From Propionibacteriaceae bacterium AM104-82 (GTDB taxonomy: Bacteria; Actinomycetota; Actinomycetes; Propionibacteriales; Propionibacteriaceae), in assembly GCA_027658995.1 (NCBI GenBank), contig JAQDQK010000011.1:518-64517 (forward strand): DNA of 64,000 nucleotides, given 5' to 3'. Numbering within the stretch: position 1 is the first letter of the stretch; every line of letters starts with the position of its first letter. The position numbers and the translations under genes are program-made. The notes under the pieces were generated by a model that was given only the letters and a program-made list of their open reading frames with translations, searched no databases and was not told where the DNA came from. Of this stretch, positions 8,796 through 18,800 are shown piece by piece.

Positions 8796-9470
8796 TCAGT
8801 AGGGGGCGAGCCTGATGCCGGAGCCCGCCAACTCGCGGGTGGCCGCCTCGAACGCGGCGTCATCGCGGGCCGTGAGCCAGGCCCACGTGTCGCCGTCGAC
8901 CTCAAGGAGCGCGTCGTCGAGCGGGTAGAACATGGTCGGGTCGGCGGGCCAGGTCGCACCGACCGGCAGCGGTTGGTGCGCGGCGCGGAAGCGGTTGATG
9001 GCGTCGTCATCGACCTCGCCGTTGGAGCGGGGCATCTCGGCGGGGGAGAACTTGACCGCGAGCAGCACCCACACGATCGCGAACTCTGAGATGCGGCCGA
9101 ACTCGTCCTCCCACTCGTCGGTGTCCAGGTCGACGTACTCGACGGGAGGGTCGGGGTCGGTGAGGTGCTGCAGGTCGATGCCCCACTGCGTGACGCCCTG
9201 CGCCTCCTCGCCGATCACGAGGCGGTCCTTCCAGAACTCCCACCTGTCGCTCGGCAGCAGTCGGTCCTGCACGTTCCACACGTCGTCGCGCACGGCCCTG
9301 GTCGCCAACTCGGCGAGCGCGGGCGAGAGGGCGCCGGGGACCACGGCGGCGAGCCTCTCCTCGATGGTCGACAGGTCGGCGGGCGCGAGCGGAGCCTGCG
9401 GGGGAGGGAACCAGCGCGCCGTCAGGGCGTCGACGTAGGCCCAGTTCTCTGCGGTGTCGAAGGGGATCAC
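8796..9470 (-). CDS. SMI1/KNR4 (SUKH)-like protein
   Basis: A 224-residue acidic soluble protein. An N-terminal helix pair (LSTIEERLAAVVPGALSPAL) followed by a central IGEEAQGVTQWGIDL and DPDPPVEYVD stretch fits the SUKH superfamily, whose members include immunity proteins against secreted nuclease toxins and yeast Smi1. No toxin gene is nearby, so a housekeeping or orphan-immunity role are both open. GTG 9470 has AGGAGG six bases upstream. Its 3' end abuts the DUF1772 remnant. Confidence 0.6.
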   Translation of the reverse strand: MIPFDTAENWAYVDALTARWFPPPQAPLAPADLSTIEERLAAVVPGALSPALAELATRAVRDDVWNVQDRLLPSDRWEFWKDRLVIGEEAQGVTQWGIDLQHLTDPDPPVEYVDLDTDEWEDEFGRISEFAIVWVLLAVKFSPAEMPRSNGEVDDDAINRFRAAHQPLPVGATWPADPTMFYPLDDALLEVDGDTWAWLTARDDAAFEAATRELAGSGIRLAPY

Positions 9471-9540
9471 GGCGGCCTCCTGCGCATCCGGGGGACGCGG
9501 GAACGGCCTCCCTTCGCACCAGCCTAAGCGAGCAGAGGAC

Positions 9541-10899
9541 TCAGATGGGGGCGTTGGTGAAGCGGCTGTAGTGGCCCTGGAACAGCGCGTCGATCTTGCC
9601 CGTCTCGCCGTTGCGGTGCTTGGGGATGTGGAAGGTCGCGAGCCCGCGCTCGTCGTCGGTCGGGTTCTGCGAGTACATCTCGGGGCGGTGCAGCATGATC
9701 ACCATGTCGGCGTCCTGCTCAAGCGAGCCCGACTCACGCAGGTCGGAAAGCTGGGGGATGCCGTCCTTGCGCTGCTCGGTGTTACGCGACAACTGCGAGA
9801 GTGCGATGACGGGGATCTCGAGTTCCTTGGCGAGCAGCTTGATCTGGCGGGAGAACTCGGAGACCTCCAACTGGCGCGACTCGACCTTCTTGCCGGAGCT
9901 CATCAGCTGGATGTAGTCGATGGCGAGCAACTGCAGGTCGTTGCGCTGCTTCAGGCGGCGGGCCTTCGCCCGGATCTCCATCATCGTCAGGTTGGGGGAG
10001 TCATCGATGAAGAAGCTCTTCTCGCCGAGGATGGCGGCCTTGTCCGTGATGCGCTGCCAGTCGCTCTCGTCCATCTTGGCGCCACCGCCGCGGATCCGGT
10101 TCAGCGGGATCGACGCCTCGGCGCTGAGCACCTTCATCACGATCTCGGTGCGGCTCATCTCGAGCGAGAAGAACGCGGCCGTCAGGTTGTGGTGGATGGC
10201 GGCGCTGCGGCAGATGTCGAGCGCGAAGGTCGACTTGCCGACGCCGGGACGGGCCGCGACGATGATCATCTGGCCGCCGTGGAAGCCGTTGGTGAGCCGG
10301 TCGAGCTCGGTGAAGCCGGTGGGGACGCCGGAGAGGCCGTCGCCGGAGTTCTGGATCGACTCGATCTCGTCGAAGGTCGGCTCGATCAGCTCGCGCAGCG
10401 ACTTGTAGTCCTCGGAGGCCTTCTTCTCCGTGACCTCGAACAGCGTCTGCTGGGCCTCGTCGACGATCTTGTCGACCTCACCCTGGCCCTGGTAGCCGAG
10501 CTGGGCGATGCGGATCGACGCGTTGACGAGGCGGCGCAGGACGGCCTTGTCGCGCACGATCTCGGCGTAGTACGGCGCGTTGGCCGCGATCGAGACGCTC
10601 GAGAGCAGGTCGTGCAGGTAGATGGTGCCGCCGACCTTCGCCAACTGACCCGACTTGCCGAGCTCGCCCGCCACCGTGATCGGATCGGCGGGCTCGCCGC
10701 GGCCGTACAGGTTGACGATGGCGTCGAAGATGGTCTCGTGGTTCGGCCGGTAGAAGTCGACCCCTCGGAGCACCTCGACGGCGTCGGAGATGGCGTCCTT
10801 CGACATCAACATGGCGCCGAGCACGCTCTGCTCCGCCGCGAGATCCTGGGGAGGGGTGCGGTCGAGCTCGCGATCGTCGTACACCGCAGCCTGGCTCAC
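9541..10899 (-). CDS. dnaB: Replicative DNA helicase
   Basis: The hexameric 5'-3' helicase that unwinds the replication fork. The N-terminal DnaB domain (LAAEQSVLGAM) is followed by a RecA-type ATPase core: Walker A ARPGVGKST at about residues 216-224, Walker B LLAIDYIQLM, and the arginine-finger region LSRNTEQR. Length (452 residues) is that of an intein-free DnaB. GTG 10899 was chosen because AGGAGG lies four bases upstream; a TTG at 10923 would add eight residues. The usual upstream neighbours (rpsF, ssb, rpsR, rplI) are absent; instead a 730-bp non-coding stretch with DnaA-box-like sites lies upstream. Confidence 0.95.
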   Translation of the reverse strand: MSQAAVYDDRELDRTPPQDLAAEQSVLGAMLMSKDAISDAVEVLRGVDFYRPNHETIFDAIVNLYGRGEPADPITVAGELGKSGQLAKVGGTIYLHDLLSSVSIAANAPYYAEIVRDKAVLRRLVNASIRIAQLGYQGQGEVDKIVDEAQQTLFEVTEKKASEDYKSLRELIEPTFDEIESIQNSGDGLSGVPTGFTELDRLTNGFHGGQMIIVAARPGVGKSTFALDICRSAAIHHNLTAAFFSLEMSRTEIVMKVLSAEASIPLNRIRGGGAKMDESDWQRITDKAAILGEKSFFIDDSPNLTMMEIRAKARRLKQRNDLQLLAIDYIQLMSSGKKVESRQLEVSEFSRQIKLLAKELEIPVIALSQLSRNTEQRKDGIPQLSDLRESGSLEQDADMVIMLHRPEMYSQNPTDDERGLATFHIPKHRNGETGKIDALFQGHYSRFTNAPI

Positions 10900-10996
10900 T
10901 GCACCTCCTGGCGAATTCTTCAATGGGCAGGACTTAGGTTAGGTCACCGGTCCGACAGATCCGTCCGGCTCCCTGTGCGCAACCCTGGGGATGAGC

Positions 10997-11345
10997 TGTG
11001 GACGGAGTGTGGACAACTCGCACGGCGCCGACGGGGGCATGTGGACGACCCTGTTCGCTGAGCGTCAAATGCCCGTTATCAAATCGTTATATTCATGGAT
11101 TCGACGATCAAGGTGGGTATTTGTCCACAAATCGCCCGGAGGCCGCTCTCCGGGTCTGTTTCGGTCGCGGAGAGGGGTTGTCCCAGCCGCCGCGGCCCGC
11201 CGCGTTGAACCCCCTCAAACGCTGTCCACAAGGGGCGGAACTGTAATGTGGACCCGGTTGGACGTGGTGGCACGGTTCGTGGTATGAGCCAAGTTGCGGC
11301 ACCCGGCCTGCCCTCTACTGGGGTGAAACAGGTGAGTTATCCACA
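10997..11345. other. Cluster of DnaA-box-like sites with AT-rich patch (candidate oriC or DnaA-binding locus)
   Basis: Seven 9-mers match or nearly match the DnaA box. Perfect copies: TGTGGACAA (11008-11016, reverse of TTGTCCACA), TTGTCCACA (11121-11129) and TTATCCACA (11337-11345). Near matches: 10997-11005, 11040-11048, 11222-11230 and 11247-11255. An AT-rich segment, unusual in this genome, runs from about 11066 to 11098 between boxes 3 and 4. No protein-coding frame is convincing. The layout is that of a replication origin, but dnaA and dnaN are not in the window. A DnaA-titration site or DnaA-controlled promoter of dnaB are alternatives. Confidence 0.6.
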
Positions 11346-11593
11346 GGGCATGTGGCTTTGGTGTTGATAAGTTCCGGAAGGTGCAGGCGCCACGCTCCTG
11401 AGGCTTCAGGAGCGTCGGGCCCGCGCCGGGTGTGAGCGCCTCCGGCGTCGTTGCATCCGGGCGTCGTTGCCGGGTCGCTGCCGCGGGCGTGTCGTAGCCT
11501 TCGACGGCCGGGCGGTGCGGGCCGTTGGGGCCCACGGTGCTCTGCCTCAACAGCGGGGTGCGGGCCGCCTGGCAGGGTCCGCCTTGGGGCGAG
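11346..11593. other. Non-coding stretch between the DnaA-box cluster and csoR, with one perfect hairpin
   Basis: No gene is apparent. A perfect 10-bp stem, ACGCTCCTGA (11392-11401) and TCAGGAGCGT (11406-11415), with loop GGCT, could be a terminator or RNA structure. Several GCGTCGTTGC-like direct repeats lie near 11444-11470. Confidence 0.45.
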
Positions 11594-11608
11594 TACCCCA
11601 GGGGGGTA
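11594..11608. promoter_or_regulatory. CsoR operator
   Basis: TACCCC-AGG-GGGGTA is a perfect 6-3-6 inverted repeat ending 22 bases before the csoR start. It has the G-tract palindrome form (TACCCN..NGGGTA) bound by copper-sensing CsoR repressors, so csoR-copZ is probably autoregulated and induced by Cu(I). Confidence 0.8.
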
Positions 11609-11630
11609 TATTTGGGTTGAGGAGGTTCCC

Positions 11631-11942
11631 ATGACCGAGGCAGTTGATCAGACGTGTCATTCGACGCATGGCTACACGGCCGAGAAGGCCAGTTATCTGC
11701 GTCGCCTGAGGCTGATCGAGGGGCAGACGCGCGGCATCGCGCGGATGGTCGAGAGCGACCAGTACTGCATCGACATCCTCACGCAGGTCGCCGCCGTGAC
11801 GAGCGCGCTCAAGGCCGTCTCGCTCGGCCTGCTCGAGGACCATCTGGAGCACTGCGTCGCAGACGCCGCGCGCAAGGGTGGGGCGGAGGCCGATGAGAAA
11901 CTCGAGGAAGCGATGCAGGCCATCAAGCGCCTGGTGAAGTAG
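11631..11942 (+). CDS. csoR: Copper-sensing transcriptional repressor CsoR
   Basis: A 103-residue all-helical DUF156 repressor. The Cu(I)-binding triad of the family is present as Cys46 (QYCIDIL), His71 and Cys75 (EDHLEHC). Apo-CsoR binds G-tract palindromes and Cu(I) releases it. ATG 11631 has GGAGG five bases upstream; the frame is open for 60 further codons but that region holds the operator and does not resemble the family. copZ follows 12 bases after the stop. No copper P-type ATPase gene is adjacent, so the export pump of this regulon must lie elsewhere. Confidence 0.92.
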   Translation: MTEAVDQTCHSTHGYTAEKASYLRRLRLIEGQTRGIARMVESDQYCIDILTQVAAVTSALKAVSLGLLEDHLEHCVADAARKGGAEADEKLEEAMQAIKRLVK

Positions 11943-11954
11943 CAAGGAGAACAG

Positions 11955-12164
11955 ATGATCACCAACTACGCCGTCACGGGCATGACCTGTGGCAATTGCG
12001 TCAACCACGTCACCGAGGAGGTCTCGGAGATCGACGGCGTCAACGACGTCAAGGTGAGCCTGGAGGGGGGCGCCATGGCCGTCGAGTCCGACGAGCGCAT
12101 CCCGTTCGACGCCATCATCGAGGCCGTCAAGGAGGCGGGCGACTACACCGTCGTCGAGGCCTGA
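11955..12164 (+). CDS. copZ: Copper chaperone, heavy-metal-associated domain
   Basis: A 69-residue HMA-domain protein with the metal-binding loop GMTCGNC (Cys12 and Cys15) and a ferredoxin-like beta-alpha-beta pattern. CopZ carries Cu(I) in the cytoplasm and passes it to export ATPases or to CsoR. It has an AAGGAG ribosome site eight bases before the ATG, follows csoR closely, and the pair ends in a hairpin at 12191-12220. Confidence 0.9.
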   Translation: MITNYAVTGMTCGNCVNHVTEEVSEIDGVNDVKVSLEGGAMAVESDERIPFDAIIEAVKEAGDYTVVEA

Positions 12165-12190
12165 GCGACCGGCAGAACAACGTGACGCGA

Positions 12191-12220
12191 CCCCGACCTG
12201 GAATCTGCTCCAGGTCGGGG
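12191..12220 (+). terminator. Hairpin terminator of csoR-copZ
   Basis: CCCCGACCTGG (12191-12201) pairs perfectly with CCAGGTCGGGG (12210-12220) across an 8-base loop, followed by TCTC. It lies 26 bases after the copZ stop. Confidence 0.8.
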
Positions 12221-12443
12221 TCTCGCCGTCCCGGGGCGCGGCTCAGGAGCCCCGGATCGTCCCCTGAGGAGGTGCGGAGTCCTCGCCTGGCGCCCGGGGG
12301 CGGTTCGGCTGCGGGTGAACCCGTCGGAAGTTATCCTGAGAATCTTAAGTTTTCATTTGGGAATTCCTCAGGAACGCCTTAGGCTGTTGCCTGTAACCGG
12401 AACTGCCCGGCTGCGTGACATCCCCCTCCTGGAGCATTCGAAG
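12221..12443 (+). promoter_or_regulatory. Long leader region of the RlpA-type wall protein gene
   Basis: The 223 bases upstream of the wall-protein start contain a GC-rich segment with GCGGGTGAACCC at about 12311-12322, then an AT-rich stretch (12328-12375) with GTTATCCTGAGAATC and the arms CCTGAG and CTCAGG. Genes for Rpf-type wall enzymes in actinomycetes are often controlled by the c-di-AMP (ydaO) riboswitch, which has a GGGTGAA-type core, but I cannot fold a convincing match. A promoter in the AT-rich part is likely. Confidence 0.35.
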
Positions 12444-13676
12444 ATGGCAAAGGTCCTCATTCCCGCGATCGCCGGTGGCGTCGCACTTGCCGTAGTCGGC
12501 GGCGCCGCAGTTGCGACCGCCCTGCACAAGAACGACGTGACGCTGACGGTCGACGGCGCGAGCAGCGCCATCGCGGTGCGTGAGCGCACCGTTGAGGAGG
12601 TGCTGAACCTCGAGGGCATCACGCTGAGCGACCATGACGTGGTCCTCCCGGCGGCCGACACCAAGATCACCGACGGTATGGCCATCTCCGTGTCCTACGG
12701 TCGACCCCTCACCCTGACCGTTGACGGCGAGGAGCGCACCGTCTGGACGACCGCGCGCAACGTCGGCGAGGCGCTGCAGCAGTTGCGCCTCGACGAGGCC
12801 GACTCCAAGCTCTCCGCGACCCGTTCCGCAGGCATCGGCCGGGAGGGCCTCGACCTCGACATCGCCACCGCCAAGGACGTCAGCCTGACCGTCGCGGGTG
12901 CCGCCAACCCCGTCCGGATGGCAGGCACCGTGCAGGACGTCCTCGACTCGGAGGGCATCAAGCCCGACGCCGACGACAAGCTGACGCCCGCCGCGGACAC
13001 CACGCTGACCGACGGCCTCAAGATCTCCTTCGTGAAGGTCGAGGTCAAGACCTCCACCAAGGCGAAGGAAATCCCCTTCGAGAAGACCTCGGTCAAGTCC
13101 GACAAGCTCGAGAAGGGCAAGACGAAGGTCTCCACCGAGGGCGTCAAGGGCAAGGCCACCGAGACCTACACCGACGTCTACAACGACGGGAAGCTCGTCT
13201 CCTCGACGCTGAAGGAGACCAAGGTCGACACCAAGCCCGTCACCGAGGTCACCCAGGTCGGCACCAAGGTCGTAGAGACCCCCAAGCCGAAGCCCTCGTC
13301 GTCGTCCTCCTCGTCCTCGTCCTCGTCCAGCTCCTCGTCGAGCAGCTCCTCGAGCGACGACAAGTCCTCCAGCTCGAGCGATCTCAGCCCCGCCACCGGC
13401 GCGAGCTGCAAGGCGTCCTACTACTGGCAGGGGCAGATGACCGCCAACGGTGAGCGCTTCAACCCCAACGACCTGACCGCCGCCCACAAGACCTACAAGT
13501 TCGGCACCCGGGTCAAGGTCACCAACCCCAAGAACGGCAAGTCCGTCGTCGTGCGAATCAACGACCGCGGTCCCTACATCTCCGGTCGCTGCCTCGACCT
13601 CTCGACGGCCGCCATGAAGGCCATCGGCGGCACCGCCGCCGGCGTGATCACCGTCAACTACGAGGTTGTTGGGTAA
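12444..13676 (+). CDS. Secreted cell-wall protein: three DUF348 domains, G5 domain, poly-Ser linker, RlpA-like domain
   Basis: A 410-residue exported protein. A hydrophobic N-terminal anchor (about residues 3-28) is followed by three ubiquitin-like DUF348 repeats (31-86, 87-144, 145-198), a G5 domain (199-277), a serine-rich linker (about 285-312) and an RlpA-type double-psi beta-barrel (about 320-410) with [18 protein letters not shown] and [10 protein letters not shown]. The N-terminal half is that of RpfB-type resuscitation factors, but the Rpf lysozyme-like domain is replaced by RlpA, which in other bacteria cleaves or binds glycan strands. ATG 12444 has GGAG nine bases upstream; the longer frame starts in the leader. 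Likely role: peptidoglycan remodelling. Confidence 0.85.
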   Translation: MAKVLIPAIAGGVALAVVGGAAVATALHKNDVTLTVDGASSAIAVRERTVEEVLNLEGITLSDHDVVLPAADTKITDGMAISVSYGRPLTLTVDGEERTVWTTARNVGEALQQLRLDEADSKLSATRSAGIGREGLDLDIATAKDVSLTVAGAANPVRMAGTVQDVLDSEGIKPDADDKLTPAADTTLTDGLKISFVKVEVKTSTKAKEIPFEKTSVKSDKLEKGKTKVSTEGVKGKATETYTDVYNDGKLVSSTLKETKVDTKPVTEVTQVGTKVVETPKPKPSSSSSSSSSSSSSSSSSSSSDDKSSSSSDLSPATGASCKASYYWQGQMTANGERFNPNDLTAAHKTYKFGTRVKVTNPKNGKSVVVRINDRGPYISGRCLDLSTAAMKAIGGTAAGVITVNYEVVG

Positions 13677-13684
13677 GACCAGAA

Positions 13685-13715
13685 TTGGCTACCGGCCGCC
13701 TTCGGCTGGTAGAAT
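13685..13715 (+). promoter_or_regulatory. Candidate promoter of the small RNA
   Basis: TTGGCT at 13685-13690 and TAGAAT at 13710-13715 form a plausible -35/-10 pair with a 19-base spacer, immediately after the stop of the wall-protein gene and about seven bases before the predicted RNA start. Confidence 0.45.
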
Positions 13716-13721
13716 ATTCAA

Positions 13722-13796
13722 GTGCTCCTGACAAGGAGCCCCACTGAACCGCCCGGTCCGCTGCCGCCCCCCAAGAGCAGCGGGCCGGGCCTTTTT
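13722..13796 (+). ncRNA. Small structured RNA, 6C-like
   Basis: A 75-base stretch between a promoter-like sequence and a run of T residues forms two stem-loops. The first is GCTCC-TGACAA-GGAGC (13724-13739). The second is a 14-bp stem (13751-13764 with 13777-13790, one G-U pair) whose loop contains six consecutive C residues, followed by CTTTTTG. Actinomycetes carry the conserved 6C small RNA, defined by hairpins with runs of cytosine in the loops; only the second loop clearly fits here. It could instead be just the terminator of the upstream gene. Confidence 0.5.
13751..13796 (+). terminator. Intrinsic terminator with T-run
   Basis: GCCCGGTCCGCTGC pairs with GCAGCGGGCCGGGC (one G-U pair) and is followed by CTTTTT. 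This is the strongest intrinsic terminator in the window. It ends the small RNA and any readthrough from the wall-protein gene. Confidence 0.85.
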
Positions 13797-13833
13797 GCGC
13801 CCGGGAAAGACCGTTCCGGGGTAGCGTCGGGCC

Positions 13834-15225
<1,392 letters not shown>

Positions 15226-15238
15226 GTTTGGGAACCGG

Positions 15239-15820
15239 CTAGCCGGCCGCGCGGCCGTGCAGGAAGCGGTCGACGTGGGTCGCGGCGTCGAACGGGGCCT
15301 CGCCAAGCGAGGGGATCAGCGCGAAGCCGCCCGTGACGATCGGCATCACGATCGGCCCGAGCAGCGCCGGGATCTGCGTCTCCAGGGGCTCCACCGCGAG
15401 CAACCCCTCGGCCTGGTATGCGCGCAGCAGCCCGCCGATCGCCTCGACGACCGCGCGCAGCCCCTCAAGCGCCACCGCGACCTCCTCGTCGAACGGCACC
15501 TCCGTCAGCACCGACCGTGCGACGGGGCCGAAGCCATCGAGCGCGGCGTGATAGGCCGACGTCAGCCGCACCAGGTCGGCCTCGAGGTCACCGGTGTGGG
15601 TGATCGCGTCGGCGGTCAGCGTCGCGAACCGTGCCGAGATCGCCTCGCGCACCAGGTTGGACTTGGAACCGAACTTGCGAAACAGCGTCACCTCGTTGAC
15701 GCCCGCGCGCTCAGCTATCGCACGGGTGGTGGTGCCGCGCAGGCCTGCCTCGCCGATCAGGTCGAGCGCCGCGTCGAGGATCGCGTCGGCCGTGGCCTGA
15801 GAGCGGGCGGAACGGTTCAT
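15239..15820 (-). CDS. TetR-family transcriptional regulator
   Basis: A 193-residue repressor. The N-terminal helix-turn-helix is typical: AILDAALDLIGEAGLRGTT, then AIAERAGVNEVTLFRKFGSK. The C-terminal ligand domain has no recognisable specificity. It starts at ATG 15820, divergent from the giant activase gene with 75 bp between starts and two palindromes in that gap, so it very probably controls that gene and itself. A much longer minus-strand frame covers this region but its upstream part is antisense to the activase and is not a gene. Confidence 0.88.
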   Translation of the reverse strand: MNRSARSQATADAILDAALDLIGEAGLRGTTTRAIAERAGVNEVTLFRKFGSKSNLVREAISARFATLTADAITHTGDLEADLVRLTSAYHAALDGFGPVARSVLTEVPFDEEVAVALEGLRAVVEAIGGLLRAYQAEGLLAVEPLETQIPALLGPIVMPIVTGGFALIPSLGEAPFDAATHVDRFLHGRAAG

Positions 15821-15835
15821 GCCCCCCAGTCTATT

Positions 15836-15871
15836 GCAAGCATGCACTTGCTTACTACAATCGGTCGTAGT
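15836..15871. promoter_or_regulatory. Divergent promoter with two inverted repeats (TetR operator candidates)
   Basis: GCAAG-CATGCA-CTTGC (15836-15851) and ACTAC-AATCGGTC-GTAGT (15854-15871) lie side by side between the divergent tetR and activase starts. The first has the TGCAAG/CTTGCA form often bound by TetR-type regulators. Confidence 0.6.
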
Positions 15872-15895
15872 TGAAGCCTCGGATCGGAGACTCCC

Positions 15896-18800
15896 ATGGC
15901 GCCAGCGCTGACACTCGGCCTGGACATCGGATCGACCACGGTGAAGGCCGTCGTGCTCAAGGGGGCCGACGTCGTCTTCAGCGAGTACCGGCGCCACAAC
16001 GCAGACGCAAGGGGAGCGCTGGGCCAACTCCTGCTCGAGGTCGCCGACGCCTTCCCTGGCAAGGCGATGACCGCGGCGGTCACCGGATCGGCGGGGCTCG
16101 GGGTCGCCGACCTGATGCGCGTCGACTTCGTCCAGGAGGTGATCGCCTCGACGGCGGCCATCGAGGCCTTCGTGCCCGACACCGACGTCGTCATCGAACT
16201 CGGGGGCGAGGACGCCAAGATCACCTACCTGCGCCCGAGCGTCGAGCAGCGGATGAACGGCACCTGCGCAGGCGGGACCGGTGCGTTCATCGACCAGATG
16301 GCCACCCTGCTGCACACCGACGCCGCTGGCCTCAACGACCTGGCGGCCAGGCACCAGCACCTGTACCCGATCGCCTCGCGCTGCGGCGTGTTCGCCAAGT
16401 CCGACCTGCAACCCCTCCTCAACCAGGGCGCCGCGCACACCGACCTGGCTGCCTCGGTGTTCCAGGCGGTCGCGACCCAGACCATCGCGGGCCTCGCCTG
16501 CGGCCATCCGATCCGCGGCAACGTCGTCTTCCTCGGAGGGCCGCTGCACTTCCTCCCCGAGCTGCGCGCCGCCTACCAGCGGGCGCTCGACGCTCAGGTG
16601 CACCGCTTCACCACGCCAGACGACGCCCACCTCTACGTCGCGATCGGCGCAGCGCTGCTCGCCGCCCGGCCCGCCAGGGACAAGCGCCCCCCGACGCCCA
16701 AGAACCCGCGCGACCTGCACGCCCGCCTCAGGCAGACGGTGCTGCTCCCGCTTGCCAGCGCCAGGATGCGCCCCCTGTTCGCCGACACAGACGAGCGGGC
16801 CGACTTCGACGCCCGCCACCACGGCCACCCCGCCCCGGCGATCGACCTCGACGACGCGGACGGGCCGATGTTCCTCGGCATCGACGCCGGGTCGACCACG
16901 GTGAAGGCCGTGCTGCTCGACGAGGACGGACGCGTCGCCTACTCGCACTACCAGTCGAGCAACGACCCCGTCAGCGCCGCGCGCGGCATCCTGCGGGAGG
17001 TGCTCGAGGGCATCCCGCTGTCGGCGCACCTGGCCCGCGCCTGCGTCACCGGCTACGGCGAGGGACTGGTCAAGGCGGCGCTTCGACTCGACGACGGCGA
17101 GATCGAGACAATGGCCCACTACCGGGCCGCCGACGCCATCTGCCCCGGCGTGACCGCCGTCATCGACATCGGCGGCCAGGACATGAAGTACCTGCGCATC
17201 CTGGGCGGAGCCGTCGATTCCATCGCCGTCAACGAGGCCTGCTCGTCGGGCTGTGGGTCCTTCCTGCAGACGTTCGCCGCTGGCATGGGCCTCGACGTGC
17301 GCGAGTTCGCGGCGCTCGCCCTGACGTCGTCGGCGCCCGTCGACCTCGGCACCCGCTGCACCGTGTTCATGAACTCCTCGGTCAAGCAGGCCCAGCGCGA
17401 GGGTGCCTCCGCGGCCGACATCGCGGCGGGGCTGTCCTACTCGGTGGTGCGCAACGCGCTGTACAAGGTGATCAAACTGCGCGACGCCGGCCAACTGGGC
17501 GACAAGGTCGTCGTGCAGGGGGGCACCTTCCTCAACGACGCAGTGCTGCGCGCCTTCGAACTGCAGACCGGGCTCACGGTGATCCGACCCGAACTCGCGG
17601 GCCACATGGGCGCCTTCGGCGCGGCCCTGACGGCGCGTCGCAACTGGGTCGACGGGACCTCGTCGCAGGCCCTCGACCTCAGCGAACTGGGCGCCTTCAG
17701 CGTCGAGACCGAGTTGAATACCTGCCGGCTGTGCCAGAACCACTGCGGGCTGACGATCTCCACCTTCGGCGACGGCTCGCGGCACGTCTCAGGCAACCGC
17801 TGCGAGCGGGGTGCCTCGACCGAGCGCGTGCCCAAGAAGTCGGACCTGCCCAACCTGTACGACTACAAGTACCGGCGACTGTTCGGCTACCGCCGCCTCA
17901 CGCACGAGAAGGCCACCCGCGGCGAGATCGGCATCCCGCGCGTGCTCGGCATGTACGAGAACTTCCCGCTGTGGTTCACCGTCCTCACCAACCTCGGGTT
18001 CCGCGTCACCATCTCCGGACGCTCCAGCCACGAGGTCTTCGAGCAGGGCATGGAATCGATCCCCGCCGAGAACGCCTGCTACCCGGCCAAGCTCGCCCAC
18101 GGCCACATCGAGGGCCTGCTCGAGCGCGGCATCACCACGATCTTCTACCCGTGCGTGCCGCACGAGGCGAGGGAACTGGCCGGCTCCGACAACAACTTCA
18201 ACTGCCCGATCGTCGCGTTCTACCCACAGGTGCTCGAACGCAACCTGGCGAGCCTCCGCGGCGACGGCGTCACCTATCTGGCGCCGATGCTGAACCTCGA
18301 CGACCCCGACACGCTCGCCCGCCGCCTGGTCGAGGTGTTCTCCGCGTGGGACGTGACGCTCCAGGAGGCCCGCGACGCCGTCACGGCAGGCTTCGAGGAG
18401 GACGCGGCCGTCAAGGCCGACATCCGCGCGGAGGGAGCAAGGGCGCTGGAGTACCTGCGCGACAGGGGCCTGCAGGGCATCGTGCTCGCGGGGCGGCCGT
18501 ACCACGTCGACCCGGAGATCAACCACGGCATCCCCAGCCTCATCAATGGCCTCGGGATGGGCGTGCTCACCGAGGACGCCGTGATCGACCCCGCCGCGCC
18601 GCGGCTAGAGCGGCCGCTGCGGGTGCGCGACCAGTGGACCTACCACTCGCGGCTCTACGAGTCGGCCGCCGTCGTCGGCGAGGAGCCCGGCCTGCACCTG
18701 GTGCAACTCAACTCGTTCGGCTGCGGCGTCGACGCCATCACCACCGACCAGGTCGCCGAGATCCTCGACGCGTCGGGCGAGTTGTACACGCTGCTGAAGA

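Noticed and set aside
9541..10899. Intein in dnaB
   Set aside because: The protein has normal length and uninterrupted Walker motifs.
11215..11632. Small minus-strand frames in the dnaB-csoR gap
   Set aside because: No ribosome sites, Arg/Pro/His-rich composition, and they run through DnaA-box-like sites and the CsoR operator.
12221..12443. A firm c-di-AMP riboswitch call
   Set aside because: Only a short GGGTGAAC-like core is visible; the pseudoknot and paired elements could not be drawn by eye, so it is left as a possibility.
13310..13400. Serine-codon tract as a phase-variable microsatellite
   Set aside because: The tract mixes TCG, TCC, AGC and TCA-type codons without a long pure repeat, so slippage is unlikely to be frequent.
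15821..17785. Very long open frame on the minus strand opposite the activase
   Set aside because: Only the part 15239-15820 reads as a TetR protein; the rest is Val/Gly/Arg/His-rich shadow sequence typical of antisense frames in GC-rich coding DNA.
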